DNA from: Fibrobacter succinogenes
Lineage (GTDB): Bacteria; Fibrobacterota; Fibrobacteria; Fibrobacterales; Fibrobacteraceae
Reading direction: 5' to 3'
Assembly (NCBI GenBank): GCA_902776765.1
Contig: CACYRP010000007.1
Span: 1 to 64,000 of the forward strand
Length of the DNA: 64,000 nt
The stretch's first letter is position 1, and every line of letters starts with the position of its first letter. Below are positions 44,327-53,174 of this stretch, piece after piece. The notes under the pieces are model-generated. The model was given only the letters and a program-made list of their open reading frames with translations. It was not told the DNA's origin and searched no databases. A program made the position numbers and the translations under genes.

Positions 44327-47300
44327 TTCTTTGCCAATGCGTTGCGGTAATCCACCGGGAAAATTTTCACGAACTTCGGACGTTCGCTATTCCAGTTTTC
44401 AAGAATGCGCTTGCCCTTTTCACTGCCTGTTGCCTGAACATGCTGACCAATGATATCGAGAAGTTCACGCTCGCTATCTGTACCCGGAAGCACACTTTCA
44501 AGGTCCACAGAATCCACGTTGCAGCTCAAGTCAAAGTGACCCGTTTCGTCATATACGTAAGCGAAACCGCCCGTCATACCTGCGGCAAAGTTCACGCCTA
44601 CACGACCAAGCACAACCACGCGGCCACCCGTCATGTATTCGCAACCGTGGTCGCCCACGCCTTCCGAGACAAGGAGCATACCGGAGTTACGGATACCAAA
44701 GCGTTCGCCAGCGAGACCGTTAATGAAGATCTTACCAGAAGTACCACCGTAACCGATAACGTTACCGGCAATGACGTTGTCTTCAGCCTTGAAGCTTGCA
44801 TTGCTTGGCGGGCGCACAATAATCTTACCACCCGAGAGGCCCTTGCCCATAAAGTCGTTGGCTTCGCCTTCGAGGTCAAGCGTTACACCCGGAGCAAGGA
44901 AGGCACCGAAGCTCTGACCTGCCACACCGTGCAAATGAACCTTAATCGTATCTTCAGGGAGGCCCTTCACGCCAAAGTGTTCGTCTACTTCGCCAGAAAG
45001 TTCCGTACCCACCGTGCGGTCGGTATTGTGAACAACAGTGCAAAGTTCCACATTGGCACCGCTCTTGAGCGTATCCTGCACAAACGGCAAGAGTTCGCGG
45101 CGGTCGAAGTTGACCAACTCTTCCTTCACATAGTTCTTGTCGAAAGACTTGATGCCGCCTTCAACGGTCTGGAAAATCTTCGAGAAGTCGAGGTTATGAG
45201 CCTTGTAGAATGCAATGGCTTCATCACGTTCCAGCAAGTCGCTACGTCCGCAGGCTTCATCGAGGCTCTTGAGACCAAGACTTGCAAGGATTTCACGAAC
45301 TTCGTCTGCAATAAAGTAGAGGAAGTTTTCAACGTATTCCGGCTTACCGGCAAAGCGCTTGCGGAATTCCGGATCTTGAGTTGCAATACCCATGGGGCAC
45401 TGGTTCGTATGGCACTTGCGGTCCATCACGCAGCCAAGGCTAACGAGCAAGTTTGTTGCAAATCCAAATTCTTCAGCACCGAGGAGAGCTGCCACCACCA
45501 CGTCACGGCCCGTCTTGAGCTGGCCATCGACCTGGAGCTTGATACGGCCGCGCAAGTCGTTAAGAACAAGCGTCTGTTCTGCTTCGGCAATACCGAGTTC
45601 CCACGGAAGGCCAGCATGCTTGATAGAAGTAAGCGGAGAAGCACCCGTACCGCCATCGTGACCAGAAATGAGCACCACGTCGGCATGAGCCTTGGCAACA
45701 CCCGCGGCAATCGTACCCACACCCACTTCGGACACGAGCTTCACGGAAACACGGGCCTTCGGGTTCGAGTTACGCAAGTCGTAAATGAGCTGGGCCAAGT
45801 CTTCGATCGAGTAAATATCGTGGTGCGGCGGAGGAGAAATCAACGACACATTCGGAATCGAGTGACGGATGCGAGCCACAAATTCGTTCACCTTGTGAGC
45901 AGGCAACTGACCGCCTTCACCCGGCTTTGCACCCTGAGCCATCTTGATTTGCAAATCCTTAGCATGGCGCAAGTAGTCAATCGTCACACCAAAGCGGCCC
46001 GAAGCAATCTGACGAATAGCGGAGCTACGGATATCACCGTTAGCAGCAGGAGTATTGCGATCCGGATCTTCACCACCTTCACCGCAGTTGCTCATGGCAC
46101 CGATACGGTTCATGGCGATAGCAATCGTTTCGTGGGCTTCCGGGCTCAAAGAACCAAGGCTCATGGCGCCAGCCACAAAATGCTTGATAATCGATTCGCG
46201 GCTTTCGACTTCAGAAATATCAATCGGAGTCGTCTGTTTGAACTTGAAGAGTCCGCGCAAAGTTGCCTGACGTTCAGACTGGTCGTTAATCAGCTTGCTA
46301 TAAGCCTTGAACTTTTCATAGTCACCGCCCTGCACAGCCTGGCGGAATGTCGCAAGCGACTGCGGAGTCCACAAGTGTTTTTCACCTTCCTTGCGGAAAG
46401 CGTACTGGCCGCCGGACTGGAGCACCTTACTTGCATCGGCAAAGGCAATGTTCTGGCGATCGCCCACTTCATGGGCAATTTCTTCGAGGCCAATACCTTC
46501 GATGCGGCTTGCCGTACCCGGCAGGAACTTTTCGACAAGTTCATGGTTCAAACCGACCGCTTCAAAAATCTGGGCACTGCGGTAGCTACGGAGGGTAGAA
46601 ATACCCATCTTCGACATGATCTTCAAAAGTCCCTTGTCCACAGCCTTTACATAATTTGCAGCAGCCGTCACCGGATCGACATCCAAGTCGCCGCTATGGC
46701 ACATGCTGGTAAGGCTCTGGAAAGCAAGATACGGGTTAATTACCGTTGCACCGTAACCAAGCAACAGCGCAAAGTGCATCACTTCGCGAACTTCACCGGA
46801 CTGCACAATCAAACCGATTTCTGGACGAACACCTGCTTCCACCAAAGCGCGGTTCACGGCTGCCGTCGCCAAAAGCGAAGGTATAGGCACATAGCCCCAA
46901 TCGATGTTCTTATCCGAAAGCACGATGATATCGTAGTTGTCCTGCACGGCACGCACGGCATCGCCAGCAAGGTTCTGCAAAGCAGCTTCCAAGACTTCGC
47001 CGTTACCACCGAGCGGGAACTGCATCTTGAGCACCTTCGCCTTAAACGCCTTATCACCGATATTTTCAAAACGGCGGATTTCGTCTTCGGTCACAATCGG
47101 GCGCGGGATCTTAATCAGGTGCGCTTGTTCCGGAGTTTCTTCGAGAATGTTGCCATGGTTACCGATGTAAGTCGTAAGGCTCATCACGAGCTCTTCACGA
47201 ATCGGGTCAATCGGCGGGTTCGTCACCTGTGCGAACAACTGCTTAAAGTAGTTGAACAACGGCTGCGGCTTATCCGAAAGCACGGCCAAAGCGGCATCGT

Positions 47301-48738
47301 TACCCATAGAACCGATCGGTTCTGCACCGGTCTTTGCCATCGGCTTCAAAATCACAGACAAGTCTTCGGCAGAATAACCGAAACGCTTCTGCTGAACCAG
47401 AATATCATCAGGAACATCAGACGGGTTGATTTCGCTAAAGAGTCCGCGAACGCTCATCTTATTTTCGGCAACCCAGCGACGGTAAGGCTTGCTACGAGCC
47501 ACCTGAGCCTTCATTTCGGCGTTCTTCAAGATTCTGTGGTTTTCCAAATCCAAGTAAATAATTTCACCCGGTTTGAGGCGGCCCTTTTCTTCGACTTCGT
47601 CATCGCGCAAATCGAGCACGCCCGTTTCAGAAGCCATCACAAAGAGACCATCTTTACATAAAGTGTAACGTGCCGGACGGAGACCGTTACGGTCAAGGAT
47701 TGCACCCGCATTGATACCGTCAGAGAATGCGACAGCAGCCGGGCCATCCCACGGTTCCATGAGCATGGATTCATATTCAAAGAAGCCACGCACATCGCGG
47801 CCGAGGTAATGCTTCTGGCCCCATGCCTGCGGCATGAGCATCATCATCGCATGCGGAAGGCTACGTCCCGCAGCGACGAGAAGCTCAAACATGTTGTCAA
47901 GGCTAGCAGAGTCGCTCTGACCTGCCGGAACGAGCGGCAAAAGTTTCTTGATATCGTCGCCAATAATTTCGCTCTTCAAGTGCGGTTCGCGAGCCTTTAA
48001 GCTGTTGAGGTTACCGCGAAGCGTGTTGATTTCACCGTTGTGAGCGAGGTAGCGGAACGGGTGTGCCAGCGGCCAAGTCGGGAACGTGTTGGTCGAATAA
48101 CGCTGGTGAACAAGAGCAATCGGAGATTCAAAATCGAGATCGTTCAAGTCCTTGTAAAAACCTTCAATCTGGCTTGCGAGCAAAAGACCCTTATAGACAA
48201 TGCTACGGCGGCTGCAGCTGCAAACATACAATCCCTTGCATGCCTTTTCCATCAGGCGGCGGGCCACATAAAGCTTAATATCAAAAGCCTGGTCCGATTC
48301 AAAAGCAGAACCGTCAAAGAACACCTGGCGGATATGCGGCAACGTTTCGCGAGCCGTGCGACCGATCTTGGCCGGATTTACAGGCACTTCGCGGAACTGG
48401 AGAACCTTCACACCCTCAGCTTCGGCAACTTCACGAATCTTGGCGTCAAAAGCGTTTGCTTCAAGCGTGTTCTCGACAAAGAACATCGCCACACCGTAAC
48501 GCGCCGGAAGTTCCGGGTACAACTTACGGAAGAACTTGTGCGGCATAGAAAGCAAAAGACCCGCACCATCACCAGTTTCCGGGTCTCCACCTGCAGCACC
48601 GCGGTGCATGAGTCTCTTCAATACGGTAATACCCTGCAACACAATCTGGTGCGAGGCAACATTATTTATATTAGCGACCAAGCCGACACCGCAGGCGTCG
48701 TGTTCGTTAATCGGGTCGTAAAGTGCTTGAGCTTTCAT
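44323..48738 (-). CDS. gltB: Glutamate synthase large subunit
   Basis: The 1471-residue enzyme makes glutamate from 2-oxoglutarate and glutamine. It begins MKAQALYDPINEHDACGVGL; Cys17 is the class II amidotransferase nucleophile after removal of a propeptide. The FMN-binding synthase domain has SVKLVSEVGVGTIAAGVAKA and ISGHDGGTGASPLTSIKHAG. Cysteines for the 3Fe-4S cluster lie in LGCVMDRKCHTNQCPMGIAT (about residue 1140). The C-terminal GXGXG beta-helix has GEANDFMGKGLSGG. AAGGAA precedes the ATG and a sigma-54 promoter lies about 35-50 bases upstream. With gltD and glnN it forms the GS-GOGAT cycle. Confidence 0.96.
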   Translation of the reverse strand: MKAQALYDPINEHDACGVGLVANINNVASHQIVLQGITVLKRLMHRGAAGGDPETGDGAGLLLSMPHKFFRKLYPELPARYGVAMFFVENTLEANAFDAKIREVAEAEGVKVLQFREVPVNPAKIGRTARETLPHIRQVFFDGSAFESDQAFDIKLYVARRLMEKACKGLYVCSCSRRSIVYKGLLLASQIEGFYKDLNDLDFESPIALVHQRYSTNTFPTWPLAHPFRYLAHNGEINTLRGNLNSLKAREPHLKSEIIGDDIKKLLPLVPAGQSDSASLDNMFELLVAAGRSLPHAMMMLMPQAWGQKHYLGRDVRGFFEYESMLMEPWDGPAAVAFSDGINAGAILDRNGLRPARYTLCKDGLFVMASETGVLDLRDDEVEEKGRLKPGEIIYLDLENHRILKNAEMKAQVARSKPYRRWVAENKMSVRGLFSEINPSDVPDDILVQQKRFGYSAEDLSVILKPMAKTGAEPIGSMGNDAALAVLSDKPQPLFNYFKQLFAQVTNPPIDPIREELVMSLTTYIGNHGNILEETPEQAHLIKIPRPIVTEDEIRRFENIGDKAFKAKVLKMQFPLGGNGEVLEAALQNLAGDAVRAVQDNYDIIVLSDKNIDWGYVPIPSLLATAAVNRALVEAGVRPEIGLIVQSGEVREVMHFALLLGYGATVINPYLAFQSLTSMCHSGDLDVDPVTAAANYVKAVDKGLLKIMSKMGISTLRSYRSAQIFEAVGLNHELVEKFLPGTASRIEGIGLEEIAHEVGDRQNIAFADASKVLQSGGQYAFRKEGEKHLWTPQSLATFRQAVQGGDYEKFKAYSKLINDQSERQATLRGLFKFKQTTPIDISEVESRESIIKHFVAGAMSLGSLSPEAHETIAIAMNRIGAMSNCGEGGEDPDRNTPAANGDIRSSAIRQIASGRFGVTIDYLRHAKDLQIKMAQGAKPGEGGQLPAHKVNEFVARIRHSIPNVSLISPPPHHDIYSIEDLAQLIYDLRNSNPKARVSVKLVSEVGVGTIAAGVAKAHADVVLISGHDGGTGASPLTSIKHAGLPWELGIAEAEQTLVLNDLRGRIKLQVDGQLKTGRDVVVAALLGAEEFGFATNLLVSLGCVMDRKCHTNQCPMGIATQDPEFRKRFAGKPEYVENFLYFIADEVREILASLGLKSLDEACGRSDLLERDEAIAFYKAHNLDFSKIFQTVEGGIKSFDKNYVKEELVNFDRRELLPFVQDTLKSGANVELCTVVHNTDRTVGTELSGEVDEHFGVKGLPEDTIKVHLHGVAGQSFGAFLAPGVTLDLEGEANDFMGKGLSGGKIIVRPPSNASFKAEDNVIAGNVIGYGGTSGKIFINGLAGERFGIRNSGMLLVSEGVGDHGCEYMTGGRVVVLGRVGVNFAAGMTGGFAYVYDETGHFDLSCNVDSVDLESVLPGTDSERELLDIIGQHVQATGSEKGKRILENWNSERPKFVKIFPVDYRNALAKK

Positions 48739-48771
48739 AAAATTCCTTTTCTAATTTTTTGCGACCACATA

Positions 48772-48789
48772 ATGCAAAAACTGTGCCAA
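48772..48789 (-). promoter_or_regulatory. Sigma-54 promoter of gltB
   Basis: On the minus strand TTGGCACAGTTTTTGCAT fits the -24/-12 consensus with ten bases between GG and GC. The gltB ATG lies 34 bases downstream. Confidence 0.88.
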
Positions 48790-48926
48790 AAAGGAACTCT
48801 GCACAATCATAGCCCGTAAAGTGCGTATCAATTAGTGAAAAAGCGGTCAAAAATGTAAAACTCGAAGTTTTGTCGCCAAGTCCGTGCAAATCACTATTAC
48901 AATTTTTGAAAATAAATATCGGGATT

Positions 48927-48941
48927 TTACATTCAATGTAA
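48927..48941. promoter_or_regulatory. Shared operator TTACAT-TCA-ATGTAA between gltB and the FNT gene
   Basis: A perfect 15-bp inverted repeat, extended by GGAT/ATCC-like flanks. It lies about 137 bases upstream of the gltB promoter and about 42 bases upstream of the FNT promoter, so one site could serve both divergent genes. Confidence 0.55.
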
Positions 48942-48983
48942 TCCAAAGAATAATTTCAGGCTCCAAACCGACTCGCCAAAAAT

Positions 48984-49001
48984 ATGGCATCATTTTTGCA
49001 A
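48984..49001 (+). promoter_or_regulatory. Sigma-54 promoter of the FNT channel gene
   Basis: ATGGCATCATTTTTGCAA keeps GG and GC ten bases apart and the TTTTTGCA -12 element; the -24 element is TATGGCAT instead of TTGGCAC. The gene starts 145 bases downstream. Confidence 0.68.
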
Positions 49002-49056
49002 AACATTTTTCCCTATGAAAAATGCAATATACGCAAACCTAAAATTATCTAAATAC

Positions 49057-49114
49057 GCATCCTCACGGATGCATTTAATACGGCTCACTCATGTCAAAAC
49101 ATAAATGTTTTGAC
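49057..49114 (+). other. Two hairpins in the leader of the FNT channel gene
   Basis: GCATCC-TCAC-GGATGC (49057-49072) and the perfect nine-base stem GTCAAAACA-TAAA-TGTTTTGAC (49093-49114) both fall between the sigma-54 promoter and the start codon at 49146. They may regulate translation or be protein-binding sites. Confidence 0.45.
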
Positions 49115-49145
49115 GCGACACTCACCTTTAATTAAATTTGGCGCC

Positions 49146-49769
49146 ATGATTAATTTTATCAAATCCGTCTATTCCGGCCTTTGCATCGGACTCGGCGGCA
49201 CAGCCTTCCTCTCTTGTGACAATAAAATTTTGGGATCGTTCCTTTTCGGTCTCGGACTCTTTACCATCCTTAATTTCGGATTCAACCTTTTTACGGGCAA
49301 AGTCGGTTACTTTGTCAACAAGAGACCCAATTATTGGGGATTCCTTGCCATCGTCTGGCTCGGAAATTTCGTCGGAACATTCTTATTCGCTAAAATGATG
49401 GCCGCCACCCGCTACGGCGAGGCGCTCCAAGCCAAAGCAAACGCGCTTTGCATTATTAAAGATAGCGACAGCCCCTTGAGCCTTTTGGTGCTCGGGATCT
49501 TTTGCGGCATGCTCATGTTCATCGCCGCCGACGGCTACAAAACCATCGAAAACCAGGTCGGAAAAGTCTTCACCGTGTTCCTCCCTGTCATGGTCTTTAT
49601 CTTGAGCGGATTCGAACACTGCATTGCCGATATGTTCTACTTCTCGCTTGCAAGCGACTTTTCTCTGGCCATGTTCAAAGCGCTTTTAGCCATTACCATC
49701 GGCAATACAATTGGCGGCGGGCTTATCCCGCTCATGCAAAAACTGAAAGACAAAGCACCTAATATATAA
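49146..49769 (+). CDS. Formate/nitrite transporter (FNT) family channel
   Basis: The 207-residue inner-membrane protein has six hydrophobic helices. Family markers are YSGLCIGLGGTAFLSC in helix 1, GFNLFTGKVGYFVNKRPNYWG, WLGNFVGTF and the signature SGFEHCIADMFYFSL with the pore histidine. Members pass formate, nitrite, hydrosulfide or similar small anions; this one is a bit short. Start at 49146 is chosen because helix 1 follows directly; the ribosome-binding site is poor. Its sigma-54 promoter and its divergence from gltB point to a nitrogen-linked role such as nitrite uptake, but formate is also possible in a fermenting anaerobe. Confidence 0.85.
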   Translation: MINFIKSVYSGLCIGLGGTAFLSCDNKILGSFLFGLGLFTILNFGFNLFTGKVGYFVNKRPNYWGFLAIVWLGNFVGTFLFAKMMAATRYGEALQAKANALCIIKDSDSPLSLLVLGIFCGMLMFIAADGYKTIENQVGKVFTVFLPVMVFILSGFEHCIADMFYFSLASDFSLAMFKALLAITIGNTIGGGLIPLMQKLKDKAPNI

Positions 49770-49775
49770 TTACAG

Positions 49776-50516
49776 TTACCACCACTGGAGATTGAAAGTT
49801 ACCGTGTAACGGTCAATAGGGTGTGTTCGCGTCGAGTTCCACTCAGCGATTTTATAAGTCAAATCACGACCGTAACGAATTTCGATACCGAAAGCTAATC
49901 GTTTGCTAGCACGCACGGCAATATAACCACCTGCACCGACTTCATCGTAAAACACAGGCGCAGAGGAATGATTAAACATAGCACCATCTTCTGCTAAAAA
50001 TCCTTCTCGACCGTTTCGAGAAATATGCTGAGTTAGACCTATACGGAATTGATGCGATGAAATTGGGATTTGTTCGATAACAGTAATTCCACCACCCCAT
50101 TGAAAATCAGCATGCTCGTATTTTTCAAGTTGCCATAAACACATGTTACTCCATCCCATTACTCCAAAATAATCCGAGACAAAACCAACTTGGAAATACG
50201 GCGTAATCCAGTCAAAACCACCACCTATTTTGAAATTTCCGATTTTTTTTTGAAAGTCAAATGTTATTTGCCCCGGAATTTCGTCATCACTGTAAGAGTG
50301 ATCTTTGGGTGGTGATTTACTTTTAACGCTTTTGTAGGGATAATACCTTGGATGCTGTTCATCATGTCCAGAAGAAAAAGCCAAAGTTACATTTTTCTGC
50401 AAATCGCCATCACCTTGTTCCATAAACGCAGCGGCTGAAGGCGGATGGATAATCGACAAACTACATCCGCACAACCCCAACACAACGATCAAAAGAATTA
50501 CATTCAAACGAATCAT
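49776..50516 (-). CDS. Outer-membrane-like lipoprotein, paralogue of 51357-52073
   Basis: The protein has 246 residues with a lipobox (VVLGLCGC, Cys17) after a short hydrophobic segment. The mature part starts HPPSAAAFMEQGDGDLQKN, then continues as alternating amphipathic strands ending in QWW, as in a small beta-barrel. It is about half identical to the gene at 51357, with FVSDYFGVMGWSN, QWGGGITVIEQ, GLTQHISRNGRE and EIRYGRDLTYK shared. Function unknown. It converges on the FNT gene with 6 bases between the stops. Confidence 0.7.
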   Translation of the reverse strand: MIRLNVILLIVVLGLCGCSLSIIHPPSAAAFMEQGDGDLQKNVTLAFSSGHDEQHPRYYPYKSVKSKSPPKDHSYSDDEIPGQITFDFQKKIGNFKIGGGFDWITPYFQVGFVSDYFGVMGWSNMCLWQLEKYEHADFQWGGGITVIEQIPISSHQFRIGLTQHISRNGREGFLAEDGAMFNHSSAPVFYDEVGAGGYIAVRASKRLAFGIEIRYGRDLTYKIAEWNSTRTHPIDRYTVTFNLQWW

Positions 50517-50571
50517 AGGGAGAATATATAAATTAAGCGGAATTCATTTCAAGCAAATTCCGACAAAACGC

Positions 50572-50593
50572 AAAAAAGCCGGGACAACCCGGC
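50572..50593 (-). terminator. Intrinsic terminator of the superoxide dismutase gene
   Basis: On the minus strand GCCGGG-TTGT-CCCGGC is followed by TTTTTTG, 56 bases past the stop codon. Confidence 0.75.
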
Positions 50594-50648
50594 CATTTTA
50601 ATATCTTGCGCAATCAATTTTCGTGCAATCAACAACGAGCGCGAAACA

Positions 50649-51248
50649 TTATCCGAGACGATCGTTCACAACGTCCCAATTTACAATATTCCACAGTGAC
50701 TTCAAGTAATCTGGACGACGATTGCGGTAATCTATATAATAGGCATGTTCCCACACGTCAAACGTTAAAAGCGGCGTGAGCCCCTTGGTAATCGGGTTCT
50801 GTGCGTTACCTTCTTGCGTAATCACGAGCTTGCCCGAAGCATCAGCCGAAAGCCAAACCCAGCCGGAACCGAAAAGCCCAGCGCCCTTCGCCTGGAATTC
50901 TTCTTGGAATTTTTCGAAAGATCCGAAATCACGAGCAATCGCATCCGCAATTTTTCCCGTCGGAATATTCCCTTCCTTGGGAGCCGCGAACTGCAAGAAA
51001 TACATCGCATGGTTCAAAATCTGGCCCGCGTTATTGAAAACGCCCCCATCAGCAGATTTCACTATTTCTTCCAGAGACTTTCCCTCGAAAGCACTCCCCG
51101 GAAGAGCCGCATTTAAGTTGTTCACATAAGTCTGCAAATGCTTGCCGTAATGGAACTCAATCGTTTCGGCGCTTAAGACCGGAGCTAAATCAGTTGCCGC
51201 ATACGGAAGAGACGGCATTTCAAATTTACCATTGATGGGTTGAGTCAT
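50649..51248 (-). CDS. sodB: Iron/manganese superoxide dismutase
   Basis: The 199-residue cytoplasmic enzyme dismutates superoxide. The four metal ligands are in place: His in IEFHYGKHLQTYVNNLN, His in GQILNHAMYFLQF, and Asp plus His in LLTFDVWEHAYYIDYRN. GLFGSGWVWLS is the usual mid-protein motif. Iron versus manganese use cannot be fixed from sequence, although an anaerobe most often uses iron. GCGAGG lies 6 bases before the ATG. Its first 39 codons and leader are duplicated as a fragment at 55605-55816. Confidence 0.93.
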   Translation of the reverse strand: MTQPINGKFEMPSLPYAATDLAPVLSAETIEFHYGKHLQTYVNNLNAALPGSAFEGKSLEEIVKSADGGVFNNAGQILNHAMYFLQFAAPKEGNIPTGKIADAIARDFGSFEKFQEEFQAKGAGLFGSGWVWLSADASGKLVITQEGNAQNPITKGLTPLLTFDVWEHAYYIDYRNRRPDYLKSLWNIVNWDVVNDRLG

Positions 51249-51356
51249 AGAACCTCGCTTTTCTCACTTCTTTTTCCGCCGACATTGGCGAAATCTCTTT
51301 GTAATATACATAAGAAAACAGGAAATGTAACGTCTATAAATTAAATTCATCGACTA

Positions 51357-52073
51357 TTACCACCACTGGACATTAAACATCAACGTAAATCGATTTACAG
51401 ATTTTTCTTTTTCGCCATCTACAACCTTATAGGTCAAATCACGACCATAACGGAATTCTAGACCCATACCGAGGCGTTTGCCGACAATTCCCGCGACATA
51501 CGCACCACCGCCGATTTCATCGTAAAAAACGGGAGCAGGAGTTGCCGACAGTTCGCCAAATTTATTTTGATACGCTTCTCGGCCATTTCTAGAGAGGTGT
51601 TGAGTAAGGCCGACACGAAGTTTGCGGAAGTAAAAAGGCAATTGTTCAATAATTGTAATGCCGCCACCCCATTGCAAATCATGCTCTACTTTTTCAAATT
51701 TCCATAAACACAAATTGCTCCATCCCATTACGCCAAAATAATCCGACACAAAACCAAATTGTAAAAAAGGCGTGAGCCAATCCAGTCCGCCTCCAATTTT
51801 AAAATTTCCAATTTGCTTTTGAATATCGAAGCTCGCCTGAAAATTCCATTCCATATTGTTGTAACTGTAATCTTCACTGGGCAATGAACTTTTCTTTATC
51901 GTTTCATAAGATTCATAACGCCCGTCGCCCTTTGTACCCCAGACGCCCGAAACAGTCGCATTTTTCTGCAAATCGCCATCGCCCTTTTCCATAAACGCAG
52001 CGGCAGAAGGCGGATGAACCGCACAACCCGAAAAAACAAGAGCAAGAGCTATAAGAATTACATTGAACTTCAT
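51357..52073 (-). CDS. Outer-membrane-like lipoprotein, paralogue of 49776-50516
   Basis: The protein has 238 residues with a lipobox (ALVFSGC, Cys17) and the mature start AVHPPSAAAFMEKGDGDLQKN. Further shared features are IGNFKIGGGLDWLTPF, FVSDYFGVMGWSNLCLWKFEK, GLTQHLSRNGREAY and a last strand ending VQWW. It looks like a lipid-anchored barrel or a barrel with a retained lipoprotein-like signal. Two close paralogues on either side of sodB suggest a local duplication. No known family recognised. Confidence 0.7.
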   Translation of the reverse strand: MKFNVILIALALVFSGCAVHPPSAAAFMEKGDGDLQKNATVSGVWGTKGDGRYESYETIKKSSLPSEDYSYNNMEWNFQASFDIQKQIGNFKIGGGLDWLTPFLQFGFVSDYFGVMGWSNLCLWKFEKVEHDLQWGGGITIIEQLPFYFRKLRVGLTQHLSRNGREAYQNKFGELSATPAPVFYDEIGGGAYVAGIVGKRLGMGLEFRYGRDLTYKVVDGEKEKSVNRFTLMFNVQWW

Positions 52074-52127
52074 GATTGTAAATAATAGCTATCAACGCAG
52101 TTTAATTCAAACAAATTACAATAAAAT

Positions 52128-53174
52128 ATGACAAAACGTAAAAAAACGGAGACAAATTGGGAAAAAAATCAAATTAAAAAGTTTCCTTTGTATATTATTT
52201 TCATGCGAAATACTAGAAGATTTTTTCACGGAGTCATTCCTCTTCAAGGCATGACTGCTGCGGTTATCCAATACGAACGCAAGCGTTCGTGCTGTCTAAC
52301 CTTGCACGTCATTCTCTTGCTCGCGATGCTGATGGCACCGCTTTTCGCACATGACTACTGGCTAGAGCCCGGAGATATTAAATGCGACGGTCTGGCAGGC
52401 CTATTAGGCGGAGGAGGCGGAGGAATTGCCACAAAGATAATCTGCGGTATAAAAATTCCTTCTAAAGGCCCCGACGATATTTTCCAGTGCTACACTCCTG
52501 ACAACAAAGGAATCTGCCATCCAAGCAACCTATACGCAAGCCGTTCGGAACTCCCCGCTCTAGAACAACCCAAAACCTTAGAACGCGACATCAGCTGCTA
52601 CCGGTATAAAAACGAAGCCTACATCGTTGTCGAAACATCCATCCCGGAACAAGTCATCGACTCCATGACGCAACACCCTATTGTCACAAGATGCTACATA
52701 GACAGCATGGGGTGTCAAGAAGCTATCGTTAACCAGGATAGTGGAAAGTGGTGGCCATACCATTTTCATTTTTGCAAAAACACCGAAACCACGGCTATGG
52801 GCTGCCCAGTTTCAGAAAAAGGGCTTTCGCTTGTTTTCAACGAAAAGGGTCAATTGACAGAATGGAATCTCGACGCATTACGACTTTACCTTGACATGAA
52901 ATCAGAAAACAATGTCTCGCGATTCATGAAGAGGGCGGAACAGGAACGAACTCACAAAATCAATTACACAATAACATTACCATGGAAATTTTCAAAAGAA
53001 GACGCTATAGCACTCAGCACATCATCTGTTCAAAACGCAAAAGGAATGCAGTTTTTCTCGGGCACTAAAAAAGAAGGCCGAATCGACATAAAGCTTAATT
53101 CAATGCAAGACGCAATCAATACTTGCAAAGAACAGCCCTTGAAAAATTCGGTCCAGATTGGAGGTAAAAAATGA
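52128..53174 (+). CDS. Cysteine-rich secreted protein, first gene of a three-gene operon
   Basis: Up to 348 residues. The export signal (CCLTLHVILLLAMLMAPLFA, cut before HDYW) begins well inside the frame, so the true start is more likely ATG 52203 or ATG 52251 than 52128; none has a good ribosome-binding site. After a glycine run the protein has many cysteines. A module at about residues 150-245 (ISCYRYKNEAYIVVETSIPE, then TRCYIDSMGCQ, CPVSEKGLSLVF, TEWNLDALRLY) recurs in the third gene. No known family. Its stop overlaps the next ATG (ATGA). Confidence 0.6.
   Translation: MTKRKKTETNWEKNQIKKFPLYIIFMRNTRRFFHGVIPLQGMTAAVIQYERKRSCCLTLHVILLLAMLMAPLFAHDYWLEPGDIKCDGLAGLLGGGGGGIATKIICGIKIPSKGPDDIFQCYTPDNKGICHPSNLYASRSELPALEQPKTLERDISCYRYKNEAYIVVETSIPEQVIDSMTQHPIVTRCYIDSMGCQEAIVNQDSGKWWPYHFHFCKNTETTAMGCPVSEKGLSLVFNEKGQLTEWNLDALRLYLDMKSENNVSRFMKRAEQERTHKINYTITLPWKFSKEDAIALSTSSVQNAKGMQFFSGTKKEGRIDIKLNSMQDAINTCKEQPLKNSVQIGGKK

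Noticed and set aside
44440-47661. Open frame of 1073 codons on the plus strand over gltB
   Set aside because: It is the antisense shadow of a clearly conserved gltB frame. The translation is His/Arg/Asn-rich without any domain, as expected from codon bias of the real gene.
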